Below the pieces are notes generated by a model. That model was not told the origin of the DNA, did no database searches, and was given only the letters and a program-made list of their open reading frames with translations. A stretch of 7,279 bases of DNA from Phenylobacterium sp. (lineage in GTDB: Bacteria > Pseudomonadota > Alphaproteobacteria > Caulobacterales > Caulobacteraceae): assembly GCA_028291285.1 (NCBI GenBank), contig JAQGIJ010000130.1:1-7279 (forward strand). Direction: 5' to 3'. A program made the translations under genes and the position numbers. How positions within the stretch are numbered: position 1 is the first letter of the stretch; every line of letters begins with the position of its first letter. Shown in pieces: positions 1 to 5,965 of this stretch.

Positions 1-243
1 ACGGCCCGGGAATGGCGCCGGCGGTTCCTCGCCGATCCCGAGATCCCGGCGCTCTACGACGAGCGGTTCCGCCGGATGTGGGAGTTCTACCTGGCGGGCG
101 CCGAGCTCGGCTTCCGCTACGGCACCCACATGGTCATGCAGATCCAGCTCGCGAAGCGGCTCGAGACCCTGCCGGTCACCCGAGATTACCTGGCGAACGC
201 CCGAGCGGGCGGCGCCCCGAGGCCTGTCGATGCGATCGACTAA
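1..243 (+). CDS. C-terminal end of a cyclopropane-fatty-acyl-phospholipid synthase-like methyltransferase (5' partial)
   Basis: The frame is open from base 1 and stops at TAA 241-243, giving the last 80 residues of a protein that begins outside the window. The segment with YDERF, RMWEFYLAGAELGFR and HMVMQIQLAK is the characteristic C-terminal helical part of the CFA synthase family. Those SAM-dependent enzymes transfer a methylene group to the double bond of unsaturated acyl chains in membrane phospholipids. The SAM-binding Rossmann core and catalytic residues lie upstream and cannot be checked, so a related fatty-acid or mycolic-type methyltransferase is possible. The gene ends about 100 bp before coaD and is probably a separate transcription unit. 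Family assignment is fairly secure; the exact substrate is not. Confidence 0.85.
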   Translation, partial: TAREWRRRFLADPEIPALYDERFRRMWEFYLAGAELGFRYGTHMVMQIQLAKRLETLPVTRDYLANARAGGAPRPVDAID

Positions 244-244
244 G

Positions 245-283
245 CGCCTGTCAGAAGAGAACGTCGCCTCGCCTGTCAGAAGA
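245..283. repeat. 14-bp direct repeat upstream of coaD
   Basis: The 14-mer CGCCTGTCAGAAGA occurs at 245-258 and again, identically, at 270-283, a 25-bp period. A shorter GCCTGTC at 222-228, inside the end of the preceding gene, lies 24 bp before the first copy. The second copy runs into the near-palindrome AAGATTAGTCTT at 280-291. The repeat could be a regulator site for coaD, a remnant of a small duplication, or part of the upstream gene's 3' end. The repeat is directly visible; any function is inference. Confidence 0.6.
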
Positions 284-289
284 TTAGTC

Positions 290-318
290 TTGCCAGACGC
301 CTTCAGCGCAGCGAAAGC
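290..318 (+). promoter_or_regulatory. Weak candidate promoter for coaD
   Basis: TTGCCAG (290-296), then 14 nt, then GCGAAAGC (311-318) resembles the Caulobacter housekeeping pattern TTGACGS-N10-14-GCTANAWC, with two mismatches in each half. A start point near 325 would leave a leader of about 23 nt containing the GGGGGA ribosome-binding site at 334-339. The spacing is reasonable but the match is imperfect, so this is only a candidate. Confidence 0.3.
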
Positions 319-347
319 CGAATGAGGGGAGTTGGGGGACCTGTCGC

Positions 348-842
348 ATGACCCGTGTCGGCCTTTATCCGGGGACGTTCGATCCGATCCACAACGGGCA
401 CACCGACATCATCGGGCGCGCCGTCAAGCTGGTCGACCGCCTGGTGCTGGGGGTGGCGATCAACGCCGGCAAGGGGCCGCTGTTCTCGCTGGAGGAGCGC
501 GTGGCCATCGTCGAGGAAGCCGTGGCGCCGCTGCGCAGCCTGGCCGAGGTGGTGGTCCAGCCGTTCGAGGGGCTCACCATGCACTTCGCCCGCGAGGTGG
601 GGGCCGGTTTCATCGTCCGCGGCCTGCGCGCCGTCGCCGACTTCGAGTTCGAGTTCCAGATGACCGCCATGAACCAGCAGCTCGACCGCGAGATCGAGAC
701 GGTCTTCTTCATGGCCGACCCGCGCCACCAGGCGATCGCCTCCAAGCTGGTGAAGGAGATCGCCCTCCTGGGCGGCGAGGTCGGCAAGTTCGTCAGCCCC
801 AGCGTCGCCTCGCGCCTGCTGCAGAAGGTCGGCCGCGCCTAG
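348..842 (+). CDS. coaD: Phosphopantetheine adenylyltransferase (CoaD)
   Basis: This is the cytoplasmic enzyme that transfers AMP from ATP to 4'-phosphopantetheine, giving dephospho-CoA and pyrophosphate, the penultimate step of coenzyme A synthesis. The 164-residue protein has the normal family length. The nucleotidyltransferase signature GTFDPIHNGH (residues 9-18) supplies the HxGH-type nucleotide-binding motif (H15, H18). NAGKGPLFSLEER (39-51) contains the conserved Lys42. RGLRAVADFEFEFQMTAMN (91-109) is strongly family-specific. The usual ISSTxxR-type segment appears as IASKLVKE (130-137), a mild variant. The ATG at 348 is preceded by purine-rich GAGGGGA (324-330) and GGGGGA (334-339); the latter has good spacing. 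Stop TAG is at 840-842. A T6 tract follows closely, so the gene may be partly separated from the cyclophilin genes downstream. Confidence 0.97.
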   Translation: MTRVGLYPGTFDPIHNGHTDIIGRAVKLVDRLVLGVAINAGKGPLFSLEERVAIVEEAVAPLRSLAEVVVQPFEGLTMHFAREVGAGFIVRGLRAVADFEFEFQMTAMNQQLDREIETVFFMADPRHQAIASKLVKEIALLGGEVGKFVSPSVASRLLQKVGRA

Positions 843-856
843 CGGCAGCGTTTTTT
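832..856 (+). terminator. Weak candidate intrinsic terminator after coaD
   Basis: GCCGC (832-836) and GCGGC (842-846) can pair around a 5-nt loop that spans the coaD stop codon, and T6 follows at 851-856 after a 4-nt gap. The stem is only 5 bp and the T-tract is displaced, so termination would be inefficient. A T6 run is nonetheless conspicuous in DNA this rich in GC. Confidence 0.3.
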
Positions 857-907
857 CCCGACGGCCGGGCTGGCCCCCGAGGCCGAGCGTCGATACGAGT
901 ACGCCGC

Positions 908-1786
908 ATGAAATCCGCCCTCACGGCGAGCGCCCTCGCCGGGCTCGCCTTTTTCAGCCTCGCCGCGCCATCGGGCGCCGCCCGCGCCGCCAAGGCCGCG
1001 CCGGCGGCAGCCGCGCCCGCCCAGCCGGGACCCGCCGACTGGCGCACGCCCGATCCCAACGACGTGCTCGTCATCGACACCAACAAGGGACGCATCCTGG
1101 TTGAGTTGGTCCCGGAGGTCGCGCCCCAGTTCGTGGCCCGCGTGCGCGAACTGGCGCACCAGCATTTCTACGACGGCCAGACCTTCTTCCGCGTGATCGA
1201 CGACTTCATGGACCAGACCGGCGATCCGAAGAACGACGGGACCAGCGGCTCGTCGCAGCCGGACGTGCCGGCGGAATTCAGCTTCCGCCGCGGCGCCGAC
1301 ACCCCCTTCGCGCTGGCCGTCGACCATACGGTGGACGAGGTCGGCTTCCTGAAGTCGCTGCCGGTGGCGAGCCAGAGCATGATGCTCGCGCCGATGACCA
1401 AGGACGGCATGGTGCAGGCCTGGGCGCTCTACTGCCCGGGCGTCGCCGGCGCGGCGCGCGCCGGCGATCCCAACTCGGCCAACAGCCAGTTCTTTCTGAT
1501 GCGCGCGCACCGGGCGACGCTGGAGAAGCGCTACGCCGGCTTCGGCCGGGTGATCGCCGGCCAGGAGGTGGTCAATGCGATCAAGACCGGCGAGCCCGTG
1601 CCTGAGCCGCAGGACCGGATGGAACGCGTGCGCCTGCTCGCCGATTTGCCGCCGGCGGAGCGCCCGAAGGTCCGGGTGATCGACCCGGCCGGCGCCTGGT
1701 TCAAAGCCGCGGTCGCCCGTCAGGTGGCCGCCAGAGGGGCCGAGTTCTCGGCCTGCGACGTCGAAATCCCCGCAGAGGTGAAATGA
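908..1786 (+). CDS. Exported cyclophilin-type peptidyl-prolyl cis-trans isomerase with a long internal insertion
   Basis: The protein has 292 residues. An N-terminal signal peptide (basic start, hydrophobic residues about 6-20, then an Ala-rich stretch to about 40) predicts export; there is no lipobox, so it should be soluble in the periplasm. The cyclophilin domain starts near residue 52 (VLVIDTNKGRILVELVPEVAP). It contains FFRVIDDFMDQTGDP (93-107), where R95 matches the catalytic Arg of cyclophilins, and NSANSQFFLM (189-198). About 60 residues (roughly 128-188) separate these motifs, where a compact cyclophilin has a much shorter segment. A C-terminal extension (about 230-292) follows the domain. 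C176 and C283 might form a disulfide. The ATG at 908 is chosen because it starts the signal peptide; the ribosome-binding site is weak (ACGAG). The stop overlaps or lies next to the following cyclophilin gene, so the two are probably co-translated. Confidence 0.9.
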   Translation: MKSALTASALAGLAFFSLAAPSGAARAAKAAPAAAAPAQPGPADWRTPDPNDVLVIDTNKGRILVELVPEVAPQFVARVRELAHQHFYDGQTFFRVIDDFMDQTGDPKNDGTSGSSQPDVPAEFSFRRGADTPFALAVDHTVDEVGFLKSLPVASQSMMLAPMTKDGMVQAWALYCPGVAGAARAGDPNSANSQFFLMRAHRATLEKRYAGFGRVIAGQEVVNAIKTGEPVPEPQDRMERVRLLADLPPAERPKVRVIDPAGAWFKAAVARQVAARGAEFSACDVEIPAEVK

Positions 1787-1788
1787 AA

Positions 1789-2280
1789 ATGGCCCAAGAT
1801 CCCGAGAACTTCCTGATCCTGACGCTCGAGGCCGGGCCGGTGGTGATCAAGCTGCGCCCCGACGTGGCCCCCAACCACGTGGCGCGCATCAAGGAGCTGG
1901 CCCGCGAGGGCTTCTATGACGGCGTGGTCTTCCACCGGGTGATCCCCGGCTTCATGGCCCAGGGCGGCGACCCGACCGGCACGGGCTCGGGTGGCTCCTC
2001 GAAGCCGAACCTGAACGCCGAGTTCAGCGACGTGCACCACGACCGCGGCGTCTGCTCCATGGCCCGCACCAACAATCCGAACACGGCCAACAGCCAGTTC
2101 TTCATCTGCTTCGACGACGCCGGCTTCCTTGACCGCCAGTACACGGTCTGGGGTGAGGTGGTCTCCGGCATGGAGCACGTCGACGCCCTGCCGAAGGGCG
2201 AGCCGCCGCGCAGCCCGGGCAAGATCGTCAGCATGAAGGTCGCCGCCGACGTAGAGAACGCGGCCGACGTCCTGCCTTAG
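1789..2280 (+). CDS. Cytoplasmic cyclophilin-type peptidyl-prolyl cis-trans isomerase
   Basis: This is a compact, 163-residue single-domain cyclophilin that interconverts cis and trans Xaa-Pro bonds during protein folding. It has no signal peptide. Numbering from the ATG at 1789, FHRVIPGFMAQGGDP (48-62) includes catalytic R50, NSQFFICF (101-108) includes the conserved Gln and Phe residues, and W121 lies in the YTVWGEVVSGM segment at the usual ligand-pocket position. The track starts at ATG 1783, overlapping the upstream stop as ATGA. I prefer ATG 1789, in the same frame, because the GAGGTG at 1775-1780 is 8 nt away from it but only 2 nt from 1783, and because related proteins begin MA(E/Q)DPEN as far as I recall. 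It is tightly coupled to the exported cyclophilin and 15 bp before the next gene. A ppiB-type name would be reasonable. Confidence 0.94.
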   Translation: MAQDPENFLILTLEAGPVVIKLRPDVAPNHVARIKELAREGFYDGVVFHRVIPGFMAQGGDPTGTGSGGSSKPNLNAEFSDVHHDRGVCSMARTNNPNTANSQFFICFDDAGFLDRQYTVWGEVVSGMEHVDALPKGEPPRSPGKIVSMKVAADVENAADVLP

Positions 2281-2295
2281 GGACTGGCGCGGAGC

Positions 2296-2760
2296 ATGGC
2301 GCCGCGGCTGAAGGTCTTCGTCACCTCCGACGGGCTGACGGACTACGTCGTGGCGACCAGCTCCAAGGCCAAGGCGCTCGCCGCCTGGGGCATCCGCCAG
2401 GACGTCTTCAAGGAAGGCCTGGCGCGGGAGACCGACGATCCCACTCTGGTGGCGGCGGCGACCGCCCGGCCCGGCGAGGTGCTGCGCCGACCGGCCGGCA
2501 CCCGCGACGAGCTCGCCAGGCTGAAACCTGCGAAGCCGCCGTCAAAGCCCGCCGGCCCGTCGAAAGCGGCGCTGAAGAAGGTCGCGGACCTGGAGAAGCA
2601 GCTCGCCGCGCTCGAAGCCGCGCACGAGCAGGCGAAGGCGAAGCTCGAGCGCGACCGGGCGGAGCTGCAGCGCCGGGCCGAGGCGCTCGAAGCCGATCAC
2701 GCGGCCCGGCGCGGGAAGCTCGAGGCCGCGCTCAGCGCGGCGCGACAGGCGCCAGGGTGA
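2296..2760 (+). CDS. Small protein of unknown function with a C-terminal coiled coil
   Basis: The protein has 154 residues and no signal peptide or membrane segment. Residues 1-68 look like a small folded domain (LKVFVTSDGLTDYVVATSSK, AAWGIRQDVFKEG, ending PGEVLRRPAG). I vaguely recall similar N-termini in short proteins of Caulobacter and sphingomonads, sometimes labelled TolA-like, but that label probably reflects only the helical tail. Residues 69-90 are a Lys/Pro/Ala-rich linker. Residues 91-150 are a highly charged Ala/Glu/Lys/Arg coiled coil (KKVADLEKQLAALEAAHEQ and onward). It starts 15 bp after the cyclophilin stop, with a GGAG (2291-2294) only 1 nt from the start codon. Its end overlaps the reverse-strand gene by 29 bp. 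Function is unknown; a scaffolding or nucleic-acid-binding role would be speculation. Confidence 0.8.
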   Translation: MAPRLKVFVTSDGLTDYVVATSSKAKALAAWGIRQDVFKEGLARETDDPTLVAAATARPGEVLRRPAGTRDELARLKPAKPPSKPAGPSKAALKKVADLEKQLAALEAAHEQAKAKLERDRAELQRRAEALEADHAARRGKLEAALSAARQAPG

Positions 2761-3706
2761 CCACCACCGGATAATGGTCCGAGCTCAGCCTGGGCCCGCG
2801 CCGCACGCTGACGGTGGCCCAGCCCGGGCCGGCGTAGACGTGGTCGATGGGCAGGAAGGGCAGGCCGAACCAGCGCAGCCGCCCGTACTGCCGCGCCGGC
2901 CACGATGGTAGGGCGCGTTCCCGGCGGGGGATGCCGAAGACCTGGTCCCAGTCCCGGCGCGAGAACGACCAGGGCGTGGAGTTGAAGTCGCCGGCGACGA
3001 TCAGCCGCTCGCGCGACGAGGCGGCGATCAGCTTCGCCAGGCGCTCCTCCTGGAACGGCTGGTCGGCGTCCGTCGGCCAGGCGTTGTGCAGGCCGATGAC
3101 CTCGAAGGGGCCGTGCGCGTCGGCGAACACCGCGCGGGTCAGAGGGACGACGTGCTCGGCGCCCTTCCGGCCGTGCGCAGGGCCCGCCTGCAAGGCCGGC
3201 GTGCGCGACAGCATCAGCACCTCGCACCGCGGACAGGCCACCGACCAGCCGCCGTCGGCGTTGAGCGCGCGGGTGAAGGCGGGCGAATTCTCCTCCACGA
3301 CGACGATGTCCGGCCGCTCGGCGTCGAGCCAGCGCAGCACGGCCTCCGGGTCGGGATTGTGGTGCCAGACGTTGAACTGCACGATCTTCAGCTGACCGGG
3401 CGCGTCGGCGGGCGCGTGCGGACCCGTCGAGCGCAGGAACTCCGGAACCACCAGCGATCCGGCCGCCAGCAGGCCCACGATGCTGGCTGCGGCGACGATC
3501 CCGCGCAGCCAGCCGCGGAACAGGAAGCTCGCCATCAGCGCCGCGGTCGCGCCCAGCAACCAGAGCGGGGCGAACTGGGCCAGCACGTCCCACTTCTGGC
3601 TGACCCGGCCCCACTGCGCGGCCACCGCGGCGAACGCCGACAGCCCGGCGACCAGGGCCACCGGCGGCCAGAGCAGGGCGTCGAGGGCGAGTCGCAGGGC
3701 GCGCAT
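2732..3706 (-). CDS. Membrane-anchored endonuclease/exonuclease/phosphatase (EEP) family protein
   Basis: The protein has 324 residues. The N-terminal part carries three hydrophobic segments (about 12-30, 43-63 and 68-90), followed by a hydrophilic linker and a C-terminal EEP domain from about residue 105. Recognisable EEP motifs, in order, are IVQFNVWH (N112), IVVVEEN (metal-binding Glu at 138 or 139), GLHNAWP (H207), GDFNSTPWS (D240, N242), PIDHVYA (D288, H289) and SSDHYPV (D310, H311). The Mg2+-dependent catalytic set therefore looks intact. With three membrane segments the domain probably faces the periplasm, as in YafD/VanJ-like proteins, but the sequence does not fix the topology. Substrates of this family range from nucleic acids to phosphoesters and lipid-linked phosphates, so a precise function cannot be assigned. 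It is transcribed divergently from queA and converges on the coiled-coil gene. Confidence 0.9.
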   Translation of the reverse strand: MRALRLALDALLWPPVALVAGLSAFAAVAAQWGRVSQKWDVLAQFAPLWLLGATAALMASFLFRGWLRGIVAAASIVGLLAAGSLVVPEFLRSTGPHAPADAPGQLKIVQFNVWHHNPDPEAVLRWLDAERPDIVVVEENSPAFTRALNADGGWSVACPRCEVLMLSRTPALQAGPAHGRKGAEHVVPLTRAVFADAHGPFEVIGLHNAWPTDADQPFQEERLAKLIAASSRERLIVAGDFNSTPWSFSRRDWDQVFGIPRRERALPSWPARQYGRLRWFGLPFLPIDHVYAGPGWATVSVRRGPRLSSDHYPVVVTLAPVAPR

Positions 3707-3707
3707 C

Positions 3708-3774
3708 GCATGGCTCTAGCATGGCCGGCGCTTGACGCGACCCGCGCTGCATGGCCTCAGGCGCGGGCCCATGC
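3708..3774. repeat. Repeated GCATGGC motif in the divergent intergenic region
   Basis: Between the reverse EEP gene and queA, GCATGGC occurs at 3708-3714, 3719-3725 and 3749-3755, and an inverted one-mismatch version (GCCCATGC) lies at 3767-3774 over the queA start codon. The spacings between forward copies are 11 and 30 bp, close to whole turns of the helix. This arrangement could be a shared operator for the two divergent genes, or a chance cluster in GC-rich DNA. The copies are visible; a regulatory role is inference. Confidence 0.35.
3732..3738 (+). promoter_or_regulatory. Candidate -35 element for queA-tgt
   Basis: TTGACGC is an exact match to the TTGACGS -35 element described for Caulobacter housekeeping promoters, and it lies 32 bp before the queA ATG in a 64-bp divergent region. 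No good -10 element (GCTANAWC or TATAAT-like) follows at the expected distance, so the assignment is weak. On the opposite strand GCTAGAGC (3713-3720) resembles a -10 element and sits 6 nt before the EEP start codon, which would imply a leaderless or nearly leaderless mRNA; no convincing -35 accompanies it. Confidence 0.3.
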
Positions 3775-4850
3775 AGCTTGCCCATTTCGACTTCCATCTG
3801 CCCGACGACCGCATCGCGCTCCGGCCGGTGAACCCGCGCGACGCCGCGCGCCTGCTGCTGGTCGAGCCGGGGGCGCCGCTGCGCGACCTGACGGTGCGCG
3901 ACCTGCCCGGGCTGCTGCGCGCCGGCGACGTCCTGGTGCTGAACGACACCAAGGTGATCCCGGCGCGGCTGAAGGGCGTGCGCTTCCGTGAGGACAGCCA
4001 GCTGCGGGTGGAGGCGACCCTGCACCGGCGGCTCTCCGGCCATGTCTGGACGGCCTTCATGCGCCCGGGCAAGCGGCTCGCGCCCGGCGACCGGGTGTCC
4101 TTCGGCGAGAGCGGCGATCGCGCCTGCCTGCTGGGGCGGCTGGACGCCACCGTGCAGGCCAAGGGCGAGGGGGGCGAGGTGACGCTGGCCTTCGACCTGA
4201 CGGGCGCGGACCTGGACGCGGCCATCGCCGAGCGCGGGGCCATGCCGCTGCCGCCCTACATCGCCGCCAAGCGACCTGAGGACGCGCAGGACCGCGCCGA
4301 CTACCAGACCGTCTACGCCCAGGAGGACGGCTCGGTGGCCGCGCCGACCGCCGGCCTGCATTTCACGCCCGAGCTCTTCGAGCGCCTGGCGCAAGCCGGG
4401 GTGGAGACCGCCTTCGTCACCCTGCACGTGGGCGCGGGCACCTTCCTGCCGGTGAAGGTCGACGAGCTCTCCGAGCACCGGATGCATCCCGAGTGGGGCG
4501 AGGTGGACCCCGCCACCGCCGAGCGCCTGAACGGCGTGCGGGCCGGCGGCGGCCGGATCGTCTGCGTCGGCACCACCTCGCTGCGGCTGCTGGAGTCCGC
4601 CACCGGCGAGGACGGCGTCGTGCGCCCGTTCGTCGGCGAGACCGCCATCTTCATCACGCCCGGCTACCGCTTCCGCGCCGCCGACGGGCTGATGACCAAC
4701 TTCCACCTGCCGAAGTCGACGCTATTCATGCTGGTCTGCGCCTTCGCCGGCGTTCAGACCATGCGCGAGGCCTACCGCCACGCCATCGACACCGGCTACC
4801 GGTTCTATTCCTACGGCGACGCGAGCCTGCTCTGGCGGGCGGACCGCTGA
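3771..4850 (+). CDS. queA: S-adenosylmethionine:tRNA ribosyltransferase-isomerase (QueA)
   Basis: QueA moves the ribosyl part of SAM onto preQ1 at position 34 of tRNAs with GUN anticodons, forming epoxyqueuosine, the penultimate step of queuosine synthesis. The 359-residue protein has about the usual length. Family landmarks are the N-terminal [14 protein letters not shown] (6-19), [14 protein letters not shown] (54-67), [15 protein letters not shown] (192-206), [12 protein letters not shown] (218-229), MHPEWGEVD (238-246), [11 protein letters not shown] (266-276) and ITPGYRF plus [17 protein letters not shown] (295-321). The ATG at 3771 is chosen because QueA proteins begin just before this FDF/LP motif; an upstream in-frame TTG at 3732 would add 13 unlike residues and coincides with the -35 candidate. 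No clear Shine-Dalgarno is visible. The stop codon overlaps the tgt start (TGATG), so the two are translationally coupled. Confidence 0.97.
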   Translation: MQLAHFDFHLPDDRIALRPVNPRDAARLLLVEPGAPLRDLTVRDLPGLLRAGDVLVLNDTKVIPARLKGVRFREDSQLRVEATLHRRLSGHVWTAFMRPGKRLAPGDRVSFGESGDRACLLGRLDATVQAKGEGGEVTLAFDLTGADLDAAIAERGAMPLPPYIAAKRPEDAQDRADYQTVYAQEDGSVAAPTAGLHFTPELFERLAQAGVETAFVTLHVGAGTFLPVKVDELSEHRMHPEWGEVDPATAERLNGVRAGGGRIVCVGTTSLRLLESATGEDGVVRPFVGETAIFITPGYRFRAADGLMTNFHLPKSTLFMLVCAFAGVQTMREAYRHAIDTGYRFYSYGDASLLWRADR

Positions 4851-5965
4851 TGGCCGCCTTCCCGTTCACTATCGAGGCCACCGACGGAGCGGCGCGGACC
4901 GGCGTGCTCGCCACGCCGCGCGGCGAGATCCGCACCCCGGCCTTCATGCCGGTCGGCACGGCCGGCACGGTCAAGGCGCTGACCGTCGACCAGGTGGCGC
5001 AGACCGGCGCTGACATCATCCTGGGCAACACCTACCACCTGATGCTGCGGCCCACGGCCGAGCGGGTGGCGCGGCTGGGCGGGCTGCACCGCTTCATGCG
5101 CTGGGAGAGGCCGATCCTCACCGACAGCGGCGGCTTCCAGGTGATGTCGCTCTCGAACATCGCCAAGGTCACCGAGGAGGCGGTGACCTTCCAGAGCCAT
5201 CTCGACGGCTCGCGCCACGCGCTCTCGCCGGAGCGCTCGATGGAGATCCAGGCCGACCTGCTGGGGGCCGACATCGTCATGCAGCTGGACGAGCTGGTCG
5301 CCCTGCCGGCGGAAGACGACCGCGCCGCCGAGGCCATGCGCCGCTCGGCCCGCTGGGGCGCGCGCTGCCGGGCGTACTTCGGAGAACGCGAGGGCCAGGC
5401 GCTGTTCGGCATCCAGCAGGGCGGGCTCTCCGAGGCGCTGCGGCGCGAGTCCGCCGAGCGGCTGAGGGAGATCGGCTTCGACGGCTACGCGCTGGGGGGA
5501 CTGGCGGTGGGCGAGGGCCATGACGCCATGGTCGAGGTGCTGGACTTCGCGCCCGCCATGCTGCCGGCCGAGCGGCCGCGCTACCTGATGGGCGTCGGCA
5601 AGCCCATCGACATCGTCGAGGCGGTGTTCCGCGGGGTCGACATGTTCGACTGCGTGCTGCCCACCCGCTCGGGCCGGCACGGCCAGGCCTGGACCTGGGA
5701 AGGCCCGGTCAACCTGAAGAACGCGCGTTTTGCAGAAGATGACAGCGCGCTCGATCCGGAGAGCGACGTGCCGGCCAGCCGGGACTATTCCAAGGCCTAT
5801 CTGCACCACCTGGTGCGCGCCGAGGAGATCCTGGGCCGGGTGCTGCTCTCCTGGCACAACCTGGCCTTCTTCCAGCGCCTGATGGGCGAGATGCGCGCGG
5901 CGATCGCGCAGGGGCGGCTGGCGGCGTTCCGCGACGATGTCCGGTCGCGTCAGCGGATCGGGTAG
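4850..5965 (+). CDS. tgt: tRNA-guanine transglycosylase (Tgt) lacking the zinc-binding cysteines
   Basis: Tgt exchanges G34 in tRNAs for Tyr, His, Asn and Asp for the queuosine precursor preQ1. The 371-residue TIM-barrel protein is full length. [12 protein letters not shown] carries the catalytic acid/base D92, MQLDE carries substrate-binding D147, FGIQQGG carries Q190, GGLAVGE lies at 216-222, and MFDCVLPTR carries the nucleophile D267 (equivalents of Z. mobilis D102, D156, Q203 and D280). The C-terminal zinc site, normally CxCx2C followed 26 residues later by His, aligns without gaps but reads S305, V307 and S310 with H336 kept ([21 protein letters not shown] region and SWHN). In addition, the pocket Cys that follows the second Asp (DEC) is L149. 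The surrounding segment is otherwise normal, so this is substitution, not frameshift. ATG 4850 overlaps the queA stop, and the 3' end overlaps the reverse lipoprotein gene by 16 bp. Confidence 0.96.
   Translation: MAAFPFTIEATDGAARTGVLATPRGEIRTPAFMPVGTAGTVKALTVDQVAQTGADIILGNTYHLMLRPTAERVARLGGLHRFMRWERPILTDSGGFQVMSLSNIAKVTEEAVTFQSHLDGSRHALSPERSMEIQADLLGADIVMQLDELVALPAEDDRAAEAMRRSARWGARCRAYFGEREGQALFGIQQGGLSEALRRESAERLREIGFDGYALGGLAVGEGHDAMVEVLDFAPAMLPAERPRYLMGVGKPIDIVEAVFRGVDMFDCVLPTRSGRHGQAWTWEGPVNLKNARFAEDDSALDPESDVPASRDYSKAYLHHLVRAEEILGRVLLSWHNLAFFQRLMGEMRAAIAQGRLAAFRDDVRSRQRIG

Noticed and set aside
273..296. Intrinsic terminator for the upstream methyltransferase gene
   Set aside because: The only fold found is an imperfect hairpin with a mismatch, a two-base bulge and a 4-bp tip, and no T-tract follows it.
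861..895. GGCC-rich inverted repeat between coaD and the cyclophilin as a terminator
   Set aside because: The pairing is patchy, the loop is long and no T-run follows; it looks like chance complementarity of GC-rich sequence.
332..907. In-frame N-terminal extension of the exported cyclophilin back to 332
   Set aside because: The extension runs through coaD in a different frame and reads as Arg/Gly-rich noise. The start at 908 gives a proper signal peptide.
3732..3770. Upstream TTG start for queA
   Set aside because: It adds residues unlike QueA N-termini, and the TTG is part of the candidate -35 element. ATG 3771 matches the family start.
2697..4706. 669-residue open frame on the minus strand
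   Set aside because: It lies antisense to queA and in another frame of the EEP gene, with His/Arg/Gly-rich low-complexity sequence and no domain. Long shadow frames are expected at this GC content.
5762..5779. Frameshift or sequencing error as the cause of the missing Tgt cysteines
   Set aside because: The frame is continuous, flanking residues align without gaps on both sides, and three independent codon changes would be needed.
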